Assembly: GCA_000149225.2 (NCBI GenBank)
Contig: CM000691.1
Span: forward strand, 434,001 to 498,000
Length of the DNA: 64,000 nucleotides
Direction of reading: 5' to 3'
Source: Lachancea kluyveri NRRL Y-12651
Taxonomy: Eukaryota > Ascomycota > Saccharomycetes > Saccharomycetales > Saccharomycetaceae
A model generated the notes under the pieces. It was not told the origin of the DNA and ran no database searches. It was given only the letters and a program-made list of their open reading frames with translations. Positions 10,630 to 19,766 of this stretch are shown here, one piece after another; the first letter of the stretch is position 1, and each line of letters starts with the position of its first letter. A program made the translations under genes and the position numbers.

Positions 10630-11679
10630 TCAGTTGGCAACTTCCATTTCTTGCATGTGCTTTTGCGCTTCAGCAGTCTTTTCGACATCGTACTTGAAAT
10701 CAAAATAGCTCTTGTCGAAATGGTGTAAACGGACGAAACCATCTTCACCACCAGAGGCATACGAAGTGCCTTGGGGACTCACTGCAACGTAGTTTAATGG
10801 ACCGAAATGGCCCTTAACTCTACCAATCTCATCTTGGAAGATCTTGTGGTAAAACCTGGCTTCGAACTTACCCTCACGGGAACTCGTAGTGGTCACATCC
10901 TTGGCGTCCTGGCCACCACCTAGGATGACAAACTCCTTCAAAGGAGTAATGCAAGCACTGTTCAATGGACAATCGGCTTCGTACGTCTTCAAAACGTCGA
11001 AGGAAGTCACGTCTACTAGCTTAGAAGCGCTGTCTCTAGAAGAAGTGATAAAATAGGTACGGTCAGGGGAAAATTGAATGTCGCTAACGCTTTGTTCATG
11101 CAATTCTAAGGAATCCAAATATTCACCGTTTTCCCCATCATATTTGCTGACTTTACCATCCTTGTGACCGGCAACGATGTATTTGCCTTCAAACCCCCAA
11201 GAGGCAACGGAGGCAATGCCAAAATCGTCATGGGTTAGAATTTCAAACACTGGCTCCTCGTTGATGTTAACAATCTCGTTGGTTTCGGTATTTCTAACAA
11301 CATCATAAACGGTAACACTGCCAGCATAGCCCATAACACCGTCCAGGACAGCCAAGATTTTGTCACCGGCTGGCGAGAATTCAACCCTTCTCACTGGAGT
11401 CTTGGTTTTCCAGGTGTAAACGTTAGAGCCATCACAAACTTTCCATAGCTTGACACTGAAATCGGCAGAACCGGTAACGGCGTATTCGGTAAACTGGTCA
11501 ACATCGATAGACCAGATGGTACCCATATGGCCTTCAAAGGTACCGAGTCTTTCACCGTTGATGGCATACCAAACAGAGGCGACACTGTCCTTGGCACAAG
11601 AGAAGATTAGATCACCTTCCCTGTTGTATTTCACTTGGGTAAGCGAACGTTCGTGCCCCTTTAGCATAATAGGTCTCAT
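10630..11679 (-). CDS. TIF34: Translation initiation factor eIF3 subunit i
   Basis: A 349-residue WD40 protein matching S. cerevisiae Tif34 (YMR146C) across its length; the usual size is 347. The N-terminus (MLKGHERSLTQVKYN), several WD repeats (for example VTGSADFSVKLWKV and YASGGEDGFVRLHHF) and the C-terminal segment KSYFDFKYDVEK are diagnostic. It is a core eIF3 subunit that binds eIF3b and eIF3g and supports scanning and start-site selection in the cytosol; it is essential in S. cerevisiae. A Reb1-type site lies about 140 bases upstream of the ATG. Confidence 0.97.
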   Translation of the reverse strand: MRPIMLKGHERSLTQVKYNREGDLIFSCAKDSVASVWYAINGERLGTFEGHMGTIWSIDVDQFTEYAVTGSADFSVKLWKVCDGSNVYTWKTKTPVRRVEFSPAGDKILAVLDGVMGYAGSVTVYDVVRNTETNEIVNINEEPVFEILTHDDFGIASVASWGFEGKYIVAGHKDGKVSKYDGENGEYLDSLELHEQSVSDIQFSPDRTYFITSSRDSASKLVDVTSFDVLKTYEADCPLNSACITPLKEFVILGGGQDAKDVTTTSSREGKFEARFYHKIFQDEIGRVKGHFGPLNYVAVSPQGTSYASGGEDGFVRLHHFDKSYFDFKYDVEKTAEAQKHMQEMEVAN

Positions 11680-11819
11680 ATTTGCTGTTAATTTGATTAT
11701 TTATCTTGTGAATTTAACGTGGAAATCCTGGCTATATCACTGCGTTCAATCAAATCATAGCGGCGATGGAAGACCATTTCGAAAATTTTTCACTTGAAAA
11801 TTCCAAAATCTGAACCGGC

Positions 11820-11826
11820 CGGGTAA
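11820..11826 (+). promoter_or_regulatory. Reb1-type site upstream of TIF34
   Basis: CGGGTAA, the core recognised by the general regulatory factor Reb1, 141 bases upstream of the TIF34 ATG. The position is typical for a nucleosome-depleted yeast promoter. Confidence 0.5.
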
Positions 11827-11965
11827 ATAAGTACCAACGGTCACAGCCGACGAGCAATACGGGACACCCAGGTAAATGGGCATTGGCACAAGGTCTATGA
11901 TGTGTGCATCTAGAAGTATAAAATGAATTGTTGCGTACTACTTGGTATATAGAGAAAGGCAGGGA

Positions 11966-11986
11966 GGAGGAGGAGGAGGAGGAAAA
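11966..11986. repeat. (AGG)n trinucleotide repeat
   Basis: About six AGG/GGA units in the spacer between the dienelactone hydrolase 3' end and the TIF34 promoter. It is a simple repeat with no evident function. Confidence 0.8.
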
Positions 11987-12003
11987 GAGTGACTATGGTT
12001 AAG

Positions 12004-12825
12004 CTAACAAACGTGTTCAATTTTTTCACCACTGGAAACGAATTCGCCCAAGTCTATTTTCAACTTTCTGTTAAATTGTTCAAACAAAAAGCCTAAACAG
12101 CTTTGGGTAATTGCTGCATCGTACCTGCCCTTGCTAAATTCATCTCTGATAAAGGCGTGCTGAGCAGCATGGACTTCCAGAAAGGTAAAATTGACCCCAT
12201 GGTCTCTCAGTTCTTTTCTAATCAAGTCTCTGCCTTCTGGGCTAACATGGGTGTCGAAAGTACCGAAGATCAACACTAATTCTTGATCGGAAGACGCTTC
12301 CTTAGATACACGTGCCAAAGTATCATCATTTTCCCCCAAGCCCAAGCTTTTCAAATGGATATCTGTTGGGAAGAAACAGGTGGCACAGTTGACCCTCTTG
12401 TCTAGCAAGGCACGGAAAGCCAAGTGGCCACCTAGGCACATACCTGTAGCACCAATCTTTTTGCCATCAAACTGTGGTAGAGAATAAAGATAATCGCAGC
12501 ACAATTTGTTGTCTTCATCGTATGACTCCAAAGGTTTTTTGATCTTGAATTCGTTACCCATGTCGGTACCCTCTACATCATAGGCCAATGGCTCAGGACC
12601 GACAAAATTGTGGTAAATAGCAGGAGCAACGACCACGTAACCTTCAGAGGCAATGCGTTGGGCAAATCTACGGACTGGTCCAGTCACTTGGTAAATTTCG
12701 CTGTAGCAGATCACACCCGGAAATTTTGCCTTAGGGTAACCAGCAATTTTAGGAGTAAACGTATAAATTCTCAGCTTTGTGCCATAGGAAGTATCAAAGT
12801 CTTGGTAAGTTTCTGTAATCAACAT
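12004..12825 (-). CDS. Dienelactone hydrolase family protein (YDL086W orthologue)
   Basis: A 273-residue alpha/beta hydrolase matching S. cerevisiae YDL086W from start to end (both finish in HVC). The family triad is visible: Cys in TGMCLGGH, Asp in FGTFDTHV and His in AAQHAF. Dienelactone hydrolases open lactone rings in bacteria; the yeast protein's substrate is not established. I start at the ATG at 12825 (MLITETYQD), which matches the S. cerevisiae N-terminus. The frame is open upstream to 13029, but that part is basic, lacks homology and would run into the divergent promoter. It is divergently transcribed from the frameshift gene at 13023. Confidence 0.93.
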   Translation of the reverse strand: MLITETYQDFDTSYGTKLRIYTFTPKIAGYPKAKFPGVICYSEIYQVTGPVRRFAQRIASEGYVVVAPAIYHNFVGPEPLAYDVEGTDMGNEFKIKKPLESYDEDNKLCCDYLYSLPQFDGKKIGATGMCLGGHLAFRALLDKRVNCATCFFPTDIHLKSLGLGENDDTLARVSKEASSDQELVLIFGTFDTHVSPEGRDLIRKELRDHGVNFTFLEVHAAQHAFIRDEFSKGRYDAAITQSCLGFLFEQFNRKLKIDLGEFVSSGEKIEHVC

Positions 12826-13022
12826 TGTGTCGGTTTCTTTTTTGGTTCTTCTTTTTCCCTTTTTACTGTTGGACTTTACTTCCTTCCTTCTTTTCCAATG
12901 GTTTTTCAGAAGGGGAAACGAAAACCAAGGAAAACAAGCGCCGTAATCGAATTTGTCGGTGAGCATAGCACATAAACACAACGATATCACAAAGTGGGAA
13001 AAATAAAGTAAAATAAAATAAG

Positions 13023-13785
13023 ATGCCAAGATGCCTTAGGCGTGACTAAAAAACGTTTGAGATGTAAGATTGAAGTTTCCGATAGGGCGAAATATTGTCA
13101 TCATCATAAATGGCAGGATCCTGAGGCCAAACCTACAAACAAAGTAAACAAGCCAGGATTTATTTACATTTACACGTACAAGTTATTATATGAATCGTAC
13201 GCCCAGAGCTCTAAAACAAAGCTAGATTGGCTAAAACTGGACTACTCCATAATCCAGAAACAAAACCATGCTTCCAAACAATCTTTGAAAGAATGGTCTT
13301 CAAAGGATCATATCTTATGCAAAATCGGCATGACCACTAAACCGTGCGTGTCCATAAGATTAGCAGAATGGAGAGGTTCTTGCAAGCATGAAATTATTGG
13401 GTTGACCCCAAAACTGATAGAGAAATTGTACAATTCAACCAACCGCGATAATGAGATTTCGAGATTGACAAAATTCTTTAACAAGCTGTCTATATCAAAA
13501 AAGAAGCCTGGAAGATCCCAGTTACAACAAGTTCCGCTAGAGCTAAAAAACTTCTATGATGGAGGATTCTACTATCGCCCCAGTGGCAAAATATCTTTAT
13601 CTGATCTTGAGGCGATGACACATCGCATATTATGGAAACGATACGGTCAAGGGTTGTTGTACTGCTACGGCTGCAGCGTTGAAAAGCACGGCAACCCCGT
13701 GAGACACAAGGAATGGTTTATGGTCCCGGTTACCGACTTGCCTCATGTTATGGAGACGATCGATGCTTTGTGTTCTGGTTTTTGA
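13023..13785 (+). CDS. GIY-YIG-like DUF1766/T5orf172 protein read through a Ty1-type +1 frameshift site
   Basis: The ATG at 13023 reads five codons (MPRCL) and meets CTT AGG C at 13035-13041, the exact Ty1/ABP140 +1 frameshift heptamer. Without a shift, translation stops three codons later (TAA 13047-13049). Skipping the A at 13038 joins an open frame to 13785, giving about 253 residues that begin MPRCLGVTKKRLRC. This restores a Cys-x6-Cys plus YCHHH cluster, as at the N-terminus of DUF1766 proteins. The rest has the T5orf172 (GIY-YIG-like) pattern: GFIYIYTY, then CKIGMTT, RLAEW and, near the C-terminus, KEWFMVP. The shifted frame has no upstream ATG and no ATG in its conserved N-terminal part. 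No S. cerevisiae orthologue is known to me. A simple one-base mutation or assembly error is the alternative, but the exact heptamer makes it less likely. Confidence 0.8.
13035..13041 (+). promoter_or_regulatory. +1 programmed frameshift heptamer CTTAGGC
   Basis: CTT-AGG-C in the reading frame of the ATG at 13023. In Ty1 and in S. cerevisiae ABP140 the same heptamer makes peptidyl-tRNA-Leu slip from CUU to UUA while the AGG codon waits for scarce tRNA-Arg(CCU). Slippage here puts the ribosome in the long downstream frame. Confidence 0.75.
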
Positions 13786-13908
13786 GTAGCCCAACTGACG
13801 CGACGAAAATTTTCAAGGGCATATAAAAGAGACCTTATCATCTGGGTGCCGATTAAAACTTTTGCATACAGAGCTCTATAGATTGTAAATAGAAGCAAAC
13901 TAGTGGTC

Positions 13909-15346
13909 ATGACCAATCACCAACGTAGATCAAACTTTCGAAGCAGGTTAAAAAACCGTATGCGTTCTGTGGATGAAGACAATTCAGCGGAGAGCCACAA
14001 TGCGCCTGTAATTATACATGAACCAGAAAGGCGGGAAACAGCGCAAACGCAGGATGAACCCCAAGAACTTTTGAGCGAACCTCAAGTCACCATATATACC
14101 GGCGACAGTGTGATCGGTGATAGTGGTAACGAGCAGGCTCCGCAAGAAAGTTCGGCGGCTAATTTACAAGCTAAAGATGTGTTGGGTGATATCACTAACA
14201 TTGTCAACAACTACACTCTAGCCGATGAAGATATCCAAGACCATGGAACTGCTATAGACAGCCAGGGCCCAGAAAATCATCCAGTGGATGATTTTGTCGA
14301 AAGTTTTGCCTCCGTTCAGTTACCCGACAACGAACCCACGGTTCGGAGCACTTTTGAAAGTAAGTTTTGGGGCTCCTGGCAGGCTACGGCCCACAACCTA
14401 CACGATAGAGTCAGCACGTTGTTGGAAGCTGTATACCAACAATTTTGCCTTCTACTAATCAAGTTAGCCACCAGATATCCTAAGATTGGGATTCTACTAA
14501 GGTATGTCAATATTTTTCTTTCTCTTTTTTATTATTTTTCTGTCAAGAGCCAGGAATCTTTGAGGATTGGAAACGCATTAGCAATGCTAAACCAAATGGT
14601 TCAATAGACTTCCTTTGCACCTCTTTGTTGCCGTACTCAAAGTTGAAGTGTTACTAACTTTCTGTCAAAATGCGGCTGAAAATGTCGCTTTGACACAAAA
14701 ATACAGTAGGGGGTTTCAATGGAAACAGGATCACAAAAAAGAATTGGACAATTCCCAAAAATTTCTCAAGGGTGTCAGCTTCCAACTGCGGGATTGGTTT
14801 GTCTCGAGCGTTACTGAGTTCTTTGAGTTTTCTAAACAACATCCTTACAAATCCTTATTTGTTGTTTCCTTTACCGTATCCTTTTCTGTACCAATACTGG
14901 TTTTCACCACCATCATGTCTTTGATATCAATGGTGCTTTTCTTCTTCTACTTGGGCGCCTTTTTTGCCGTTGGTGCCATAGCCTCTATATTTATAATCCC
15001 ATTGATGATAGTGTCGTTGATATTTGCAGGAGGTGTCGTGATTTGTGGATTTTTCAGCAACATGTTCTTCAAGATGGCACAGTACATTTACGATCGTTTT
15101 GTTCTTTATATGCAAGGATTGTTGAGAAACTTGGCGGATCAAGTGCCGCCATCAGTCGGTGTAACTGAGCATACCGAACAAAACAAGAATTGGTCTTCAA
15201 ATTTCACTGATCTTTTCAGAACAAAGCAGAATGGCCAACGTGATCCGACAGTAGTCACTTCTGGATTGAATATTCCAGAACAGCAAGCTATTGCAGAAGA
15301 GCAGCCACCGGCGGCTACTACCACCTCTGTTGAGTTTCCGTTATAG
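13909..15346 (+). CDS. LDO45: Lipid-droplet organising protein LDO45 (spliced) / LDO16 (internal start)
   Basis: Two overlapping products as at S. cerevisiae YMR147W-YMR148W. Exon 1 (13909-14501) ends at GTATGT (14502); the branch site TACTAAC is at 14652-14658 and the intron ends at AG 14706. Exon 2 (14707-15346) continues in frame, giving about 410 residues, close to the S. cerevisiae Ldo45 length. Unspliced RNA would encode a 232-residue protein ending at 14607. LDO16 (OSW5) would start within exon 2 at ATG 14915 or 14930. Exon 2 carries the membrane hairpin region of the promethin/LDAF1-like family, with long hydrophobic stretches around SLIFAGGVVICGFF. Both proteins act at ER-lipid droplet contacts with seipin. 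The first in-frame ATG is 13909; a GTG six bases earlier is not a start. Confidence 0.9.
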
Positions 15347-15374
15347 CCACTTTTGAACCCGTCTTTCTATTCTC

Positions 15375-15381
15375 CGGGTAA
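15375..15381 (+). promoter_or_regulatory. Reb1-type site upstream of SWP1
   Basis: CGGGTAA 123 bases upstream of the SWP1 ATG, in the short spacer after LDO45/LDO16. It probably separates the two transcription units and opens the SWP1 promoter. Confidence 0.5.
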
Positions 15382-15503
15382 GTTTTTTTTTTCTGTAACT
15401 ACTCGGGAAGAAAAAACCTTGGACGTGTTCAGTCGTAAGAAACGTACCATAGCTATGTACTTCTACATAAAGGGTTAGCACGCAGTAAATTCATACCAAT
15501 AAA

Positions 15504-16346
15504 ATGCAATTGGTCAAAATACTAGCAGGTGTTTCTGTTTTCGCTTCTACCGCTTTTTCGTTTACGGCTAAGCAGCCATACTTTACCTTTGCCACATCTA
15601 AAAAAGAATCGTTAGCTTTACACCCAATTACCAAAGGCTTTGAGAAACAGAGTAGCCCAGTTGTTATTGATATCGCCAACGAAAACTTGGAATTCGACTT
15701 TTCTGTCGACTCTTCTGAAGTACCAGAACGTGTCACCCTGTTACTGGGCTCAAGAGAGCATAACGTCGAGACTTCCTATGAACCAGTTGTAAGGAGTTCT
15801 GACGATCTTGTTCTTTACAAGTTCAAAGTCCCAGTTTCAAGGATTCCATCCAGTTTATTGTACTTTGCTACTTTGGAACAAGAACCGCTATACGTTTCTT
15901 TAATATTGGCCAGCGAAGGCGCTGGAGATTCCAACGTGTTTGTCGAGCTACTTGATTTGAAGTTGGATTTTGAATCTGGTGAAGATTTGAAGCTACCGGA
16001 GAGGTTTGGATCTAAACCAGAAATCCATCATATTTTCAATGGTTCTCCAAAGACAGTTTCTCCTTGGCTCGCTCAGTTTTTCTGTCTGGTTATTGCTGCT
16101 TCCTTATTTGGTTTGCTTTCCACATGGGCCATGTCAGGTGCTATTGGTTTCGATAGTCTACCAAGCGGTATGAACCTGATTTATCTCTTGGGCTTTGTCG
16201 GCGCCTTGATCGGGCTAGAATACATTTTCACACAGTACTATTTGGGCGCCAGTATTTTTGTCACCCTTGGTAACACTTTGTACTTGAGCATTCCAGGCAT
16301 CTGGCTAGGCTCCAGAGTCTTGAGATATTTGACCAAGAGAGCTTAA
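15504..16346 (+). CDS. SWP1: Oligosaccharyltransferase delta subunit (ribophorin II)
   Basis: A 280-residue ER membrane protein matching S. cerevisiae Swp1 (YMR149W; about 286 residues). It starts with a hydrophobic signal peptide (residues 1 to about 19, MQLVKILAGVSVFASTAFS), has a lumenal domain, and ends in three membrane segments (roughly 190-215, 225-245 and 250-272). Swp1 is an essential subunit of the complex that transfers Glc3Man9GlcNAc2 to asparagine in the ER. The gene is in the expected YMR order between LDO45 and IMP1 and converges on IMP1. Confidence 0.95.
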   Translation: MQLVKILAGVSVFASTAFSFTAKQPYFTFATSKKESLALHPITKGFEKQSSPVVIDIANENLEFDFSVDSSEVPERVTLLLGSREHNVETSYEPVVRSSDDLVLYKFKVPVSRIPSSLLYFATLEQEPLYVSLILASEGAGDSNVFVELLDLKLDFESGEDLKLPERFGSKPEIHHIFNGSPKTVSPWLAQFFCLVIAASLFGLLSTWAMSGAIGFDSLPSGMNLIYLLGFVGALIGLEYIFTQYYLGASIFVTLGNTLYLSIPGIWLGSRVLRYLTKRA

Positions 16347-16400
16347 AATTTTCCAAGTATTGACAAGAGAAAGTTTTACTTAGTTTGCTTCTTTTTTTTG

Positions 16401-16425
16401 TTTTTTTTTTTTTTTTTTTTTTTTT
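16401..16425. repeat. 25-base T-run
   Basis: A pure T homopolymer between the convergent 3' ends of SWP1 and IMP1. It may help terminate SWP1 transcription. Confidence 0.9.
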
Positions 16426-16481
16426 GCACGTTTGGTCTCGCTTCTTTCTTTGGCGTTATGTATAAGAAATAAGATAAATGT

Positions 16482-17072
16482 TTACTCTTCATCAACATAA
16501 GTATTTTCAATTTTCCTAAATCCCCAAAAGCTTCCCTTCGCACTACTCCAGAATGGTTCGTCAAAGTTATTCGCGGCTATAATCTTGCCCTTGATCAAAC
16601 CCATGGGAAGCGAGTTATACGTTCTGGAATCCAAAGAGTGAGATAGGTTATCACCGGTGACCCAAACGTGACCCTGCGGTACTTTGATGAATGAATTGAA
16701 ATGCTCATCAACTTCTGGATTATCTGCTTCATCTATATCTTCAGTAGTTTCTAGAGGATGCGATACTTTAGACCCCATGCTAGGGTCAACAAGTATGATG
16801 TCTCCGGGCATCCCCGTTATCCTCTTGCAAACCCTCTGATCTGGATCTGTCGGCTTGACTGCAACGATACAATCACCAATCTTACAATACCTGCCATCTT
16901 TGTATTTCTTCAAAGCGTGGACATAGTCGTTGCTTGCCGCTAATGTTGGAAGCATGGATTCACCTCTAGTTTCTGTGAACTCATAAACGTGAGTGTGTAA
17001 TATGTGGACTAGACAAACGGCTCTGACAGTATAAGAAGCAGTTTTTAGCCACGAAGTTAAGGTTGGATTCAT
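16482..17072 (-). CDS. IMP1: Mitochondrial inner membrane peptidase subunit 1
   Basis: A 196-residue type I signal peptidase family protein matching S. cerevisiae Imp1 (YMR150C, 190 residues). Catalytic motifs are present: the serine in TRGESMLPTL, the lysine in RVCKRITGMPGD, and the GHVWVTGDN and SLDSRTYNSLPMG boxes. It sits in the mitochondrial inner membrane and removes sorting peptides from intermembrane-space proteins such as Cox2. I start at the ATG at 17072 (MNPTLTSW); the longer frame begins with TTG. Confidence 0.95.
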   Translation of the reverse strand: MNPTLTSWLKTASYTVRAVCLVHILHTHVYEFTETRGESMLPTLAASNDYVHALKKYKDGRYCKIGDCIVAVKPTDPDQRVCKRITGMPGDIILVDPSMGSKVSHPLETTEDIDEADNPEVDEHFNSFIKVPQGHVWVTGDNLSHSLDSRTYNSLPMGLIKGKIIAANNFDEPFWSSAKGSFWGFRKIENTYVDEE

Positions 17073-17280
17073 TATCGAAGAACTCTGTACCAATGCAGAA
17101 GAGTATGGCTCTTTTTGCTCTTTTTTTTTTGTTACAAGGCCAAGTTTCTGCAGAGACGTCTATCGAGAGTTCTTGAACACTTTCTACAGCATGTCACGTG
17201 ATCAGGGGCATCGAGGAAGTAAAAAAATTGTAGTACATGGAAAAAGCTATATGATGATCTCAAACTACAAAAAATAGCTG

Positions 17281-18420
17281 TTAATTAATGGGTTTCCCTC
17301 CATCAGATACTTGGGGCCACCCGTAATACTTTAGACTCATATGGTATTCAAGTGGAGAAGGCGCTGAAAATTTCCAAAACTTACCGTGGTAGAACTCTTT
17401 AAATCCATCCAACTGAGCCGGTATCAAGCGGTTATTTGCACTTAGCGATATCTCACCACGTCTACCATACTTGATCGCAGCTACCAAGTCTTCTCCAAGG
17501 CAACACCAAGTGCGACCCGTATTTGTCTCTCCTTTCACATATGGCAAGTAAACCAATAAAGTCTTAATGCGATTTCCGTTGTAAAGACCCAATTCTGAAG
17601 TCAAGCTTTCGTGGAACTGATTCATTGCGGTCTTTGAAGAAACGTAAAACCCAGTAAAAGCAGGCGCGTAGAATGTTAGAACGCTTGATATATTGATGAT
17701 GTAAAAACCCGGAGTTGACTCTAGCGGGATTCTTGGCTTAACTAATCTTTTAGTTTGTGGAACGAGTCTGTTTAGAAAATATTTGGTTGCGAGCATGACG
17801 TTAGTTAAGTTGGATTTGACACAAGCTTCGAATTTTTCGGCTGAACCTCTTGAGATTGAGTGATTCATCAAATTCATAGATATCGTTTTACTGTCAAAAT
17901 CGCCAGACATGTTTGTATAATCCTCTAAGCCCTCATGAATATTATTTATGAAGATAGTAATACCAGTCTCAGCTTTGAACACTTCTCCCATCGCCTTTAA
18001 AACGTACTCCTTATTTGAGAAATCCTCGCAACGAATAAATTTGTAATAATGATTTCTCTGACATTCTTCAAGCCCTACAAGTTTTTTTGTTACTGTCACG
18101 TTCAATTGCCCAGTTCCATATTCTTGGGAATTGTTGTTACATTTGCTTTTGTTCTGAATGTCTGATATGCTGTGATCCTGGCTTCTATTTTCAAAAATTG
18201 AATCTGCTCTGTCTATCTTATCAACAACAACAATCTTAACACCTTGGTTATGAATCAAATTACGACAAACAGCAAGACCAAATTCGTTGGACGCCCCCCC
18301 TAGAATTAATACTCTATCGATACAGGGGTCCAAAACTTTCCCAACACCAAGTATGTAATTTATTGAAGATGTCAAGTGAAACACTCTCTCGAAGGCAGTT
18401 CCAACAAAAGGTCTTGGCAT
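17281..18420 (-). CDS. Short-chain dehydrogenase/reductase
   Basis: A 379-residue protein with the SDR pattern: a Rossmann glycine motif (LILGGASNEFG, about residues 37-47), an active-site serine in INISSVLTF and the catalytic YVSSK downstream. It is not in the expected YDL/YMR order, lying between IMP1 and LUC7, so it is either lost from S. cerevisiae or inserted here. The central part (about residues 75-120) is Asn/Ser/Lys-rich and unlike classical SDRs. The N-terminus is hydrophobic, which may mean membrane association. The first ATG is at 18420; the frame is open a little further upstream but without ATG. The substrate is not known. Confidence 0.8.
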   Translation of the reverse strand: MPRPFVGTAFERVFHLTSSINYILGVGKVLDPCIDRVLILGGASNEFGLAVCRNLIHNQGVKIVVVDKIDRADSIFENRSQDHSISDIQNKSKCNNNSQEYGTGQLNVTVTKKLVGLEECQRNHYYKFIRCEDFSNKEYVLKAMGEVFKAETGITIFINNIHEGLEDYTNMSGDFDSKTISMNLMNHSISRGSAEKFEACVKSNLTNVMLATKYFLNRLVPQTKRLVKPRIPLESTPGFYIINISSVLTFYAPAFTGFYVSSKTAMNQFHESLTSELGLYNGNRIKTLLVYLPYVKGETNTGRTWCCLGEDLVAAIKYGRRGEISLSANNRLIPAQLDGFKEFYHGKFWKFSAPSPLEYHMSLKYYGWPQVSDGGKPIN

Positions 18421-18893
18421 GCCGATCCAGAGGTTTTTAATGAACCGTTGTAAGTAATTACTCAAAGTTTGAGAGTTCTGAAGATTTAGAAAGAAATGAT
18501 TTTAACACAAACCCTCATTGATACTGTTCCATATTCTATTATGTGCGTGTGCCACAAAAAACGTATATACAAATATATATTCTTATTGCGTCGTTACAAT
18601 ACCGCCCGTGGAAAGACAGCTTTGAGGAATCCTAATGTAAAAAACTACCGAGAACTATACTGTCGAAAACAAATAAGGATATTTGGTTCCAATACACACT
18701 TGAAAATTATGCATTACTTTAAAAAAACCGTGAGATTACGATAGTAATAAAAACATTGTTTTCTTTACTGTCTTGTCGGGAAATGTTGACATGAATTTTT
18801 TAGAAAATTTTCTATAAATAAGTGAATAATGATGGTAAAGTACAACCAGCAAACAACCAGCAAAAAAGCTCTAAAAGTAACATTTCCAAAAAG

Positions 18894-19766
18894 ATGGCGA
18901 CCCCTGCTGCCGAACAAAGGAAGCTTCTAGAACAGTTGATGGGGAAAGAATTTATGACGAGATCCCATCAATCCTCGTCTTATAGCGCAAGACATCTAGG
19001 GTTGTATGATCCCAAGATATGCAAAAGTTATTTGGTCGGCGAGTGTCCCTATGAGCTCTTCCAAGGTACAAAACAAAACTTTGGGAAGTGCCCTCAAATA
19101 CACCTAGCCAAGTACAAATTGCAGTATGAACGAGAGGTTAAGAATGGGAAAACTTTTTTGGAATTTGAAAAGGAATACTATAGCACACTTTTTAAGTTTG
19201 TTAACGATTGCAATGGTCAAATATCGGTAGCATTAAAAAATTTGGAGCATACCCCTGAAGAAAGGGAGAAGATTCTAAAAGTCACAAACGAGTTAGACTT
19301 GGTAGACTCTCAGATCGGTCTAATGATTCAAGAAATTAAAATTCTTATCGAGTCTAACGAGGTAGTGAAGGCTATGATACAATCCGTCAAGCTCCAGGAG
19401 CTGCAAAAGCAACGCCATGAGGTTGCTAAAAGGGTTAGGAGCATAACGGAAAACGTTGGTCAAAGTGCCCAACAGAAGTTACAAGTTTGTGAAGTGTGCG
19501 GTGCCTATCTTTCTAGGTTAGATACGGACAGAAGGTTGGCAGACCACTTCCTGGGCAAGATACATTTAGGCTATGTGAAAATGAGGCAAGAGCTGGATTC
19601 TTTGAAAAGGAAACTTAAAGAAAGAGGGGAAGACACCACAGTGTACAATTCAAATACCGTACCGGTGGACACTGGGTATAGCTACCAACCCAGACATGAG
19701 TATCGTCGTGATACTAGTTCTGGTTATCATTCTAGATACAAGTCTAGAGGAAATCGAGGGTATTAG
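18894..19766 (+). CDS. LUC7: U1 snRNP protein Luc7
   Basis: A 290-residue protein matching S. cerevisiae Luc7 (YDL087C, 261 residues). Both zinc fingers are visible: the CCCH-type finger starting CKSYLVGECPYELFQG, and the C2H2-type finger starting CEVCGAYLSRLDTDRRLADH. Between them is a long helical segment. Luc7 stabilises the 5' splice site/U1 snRNA helix. The ATG at 18894 (MATPAAEQRKLLEQLMG) matches the S. cerevisiae start; the frame is open upstream but has only GTG. The C-terminal tail is longer than in S. cerevisiae and rich in Arg, Tyr and Ser, recalling the RS tails of metazoan LUC7-like proteins. Confidence 0.95.
   Translation: MATPAAEQRKLLEQLMGKEFMTRSHQSSSYSARHLGLYDPKICKSYLVGECPYELFQGTKQNFGKCPQIHLAKYKLQYEREVKNGKTFLEFEKEYYSTLFKFVNDCNGQISVALKNLEHTPEEREKILKVTNELDLVDSQIGLMIQEIKILIESNEVVKAMIQSVKLQELQKQRHEVAKRVRSITENVGQSAQQKLQVCEVCGAYLSRLDTDRRLADHFLGKIHLGYVKMRQELDSLKRKLKERGEDTTVYNSNTVPVDTGYSYQPRHEYRRDTSSGYHSRYKSRGNRGY

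Noticed and set aside
13042-13785. A GTG start for the DUF1766 gene
   Set aside because: GTG is not a normal yeast start, and it would drop the first cysteine of the conserved cluster that the +1 frameshift restores.
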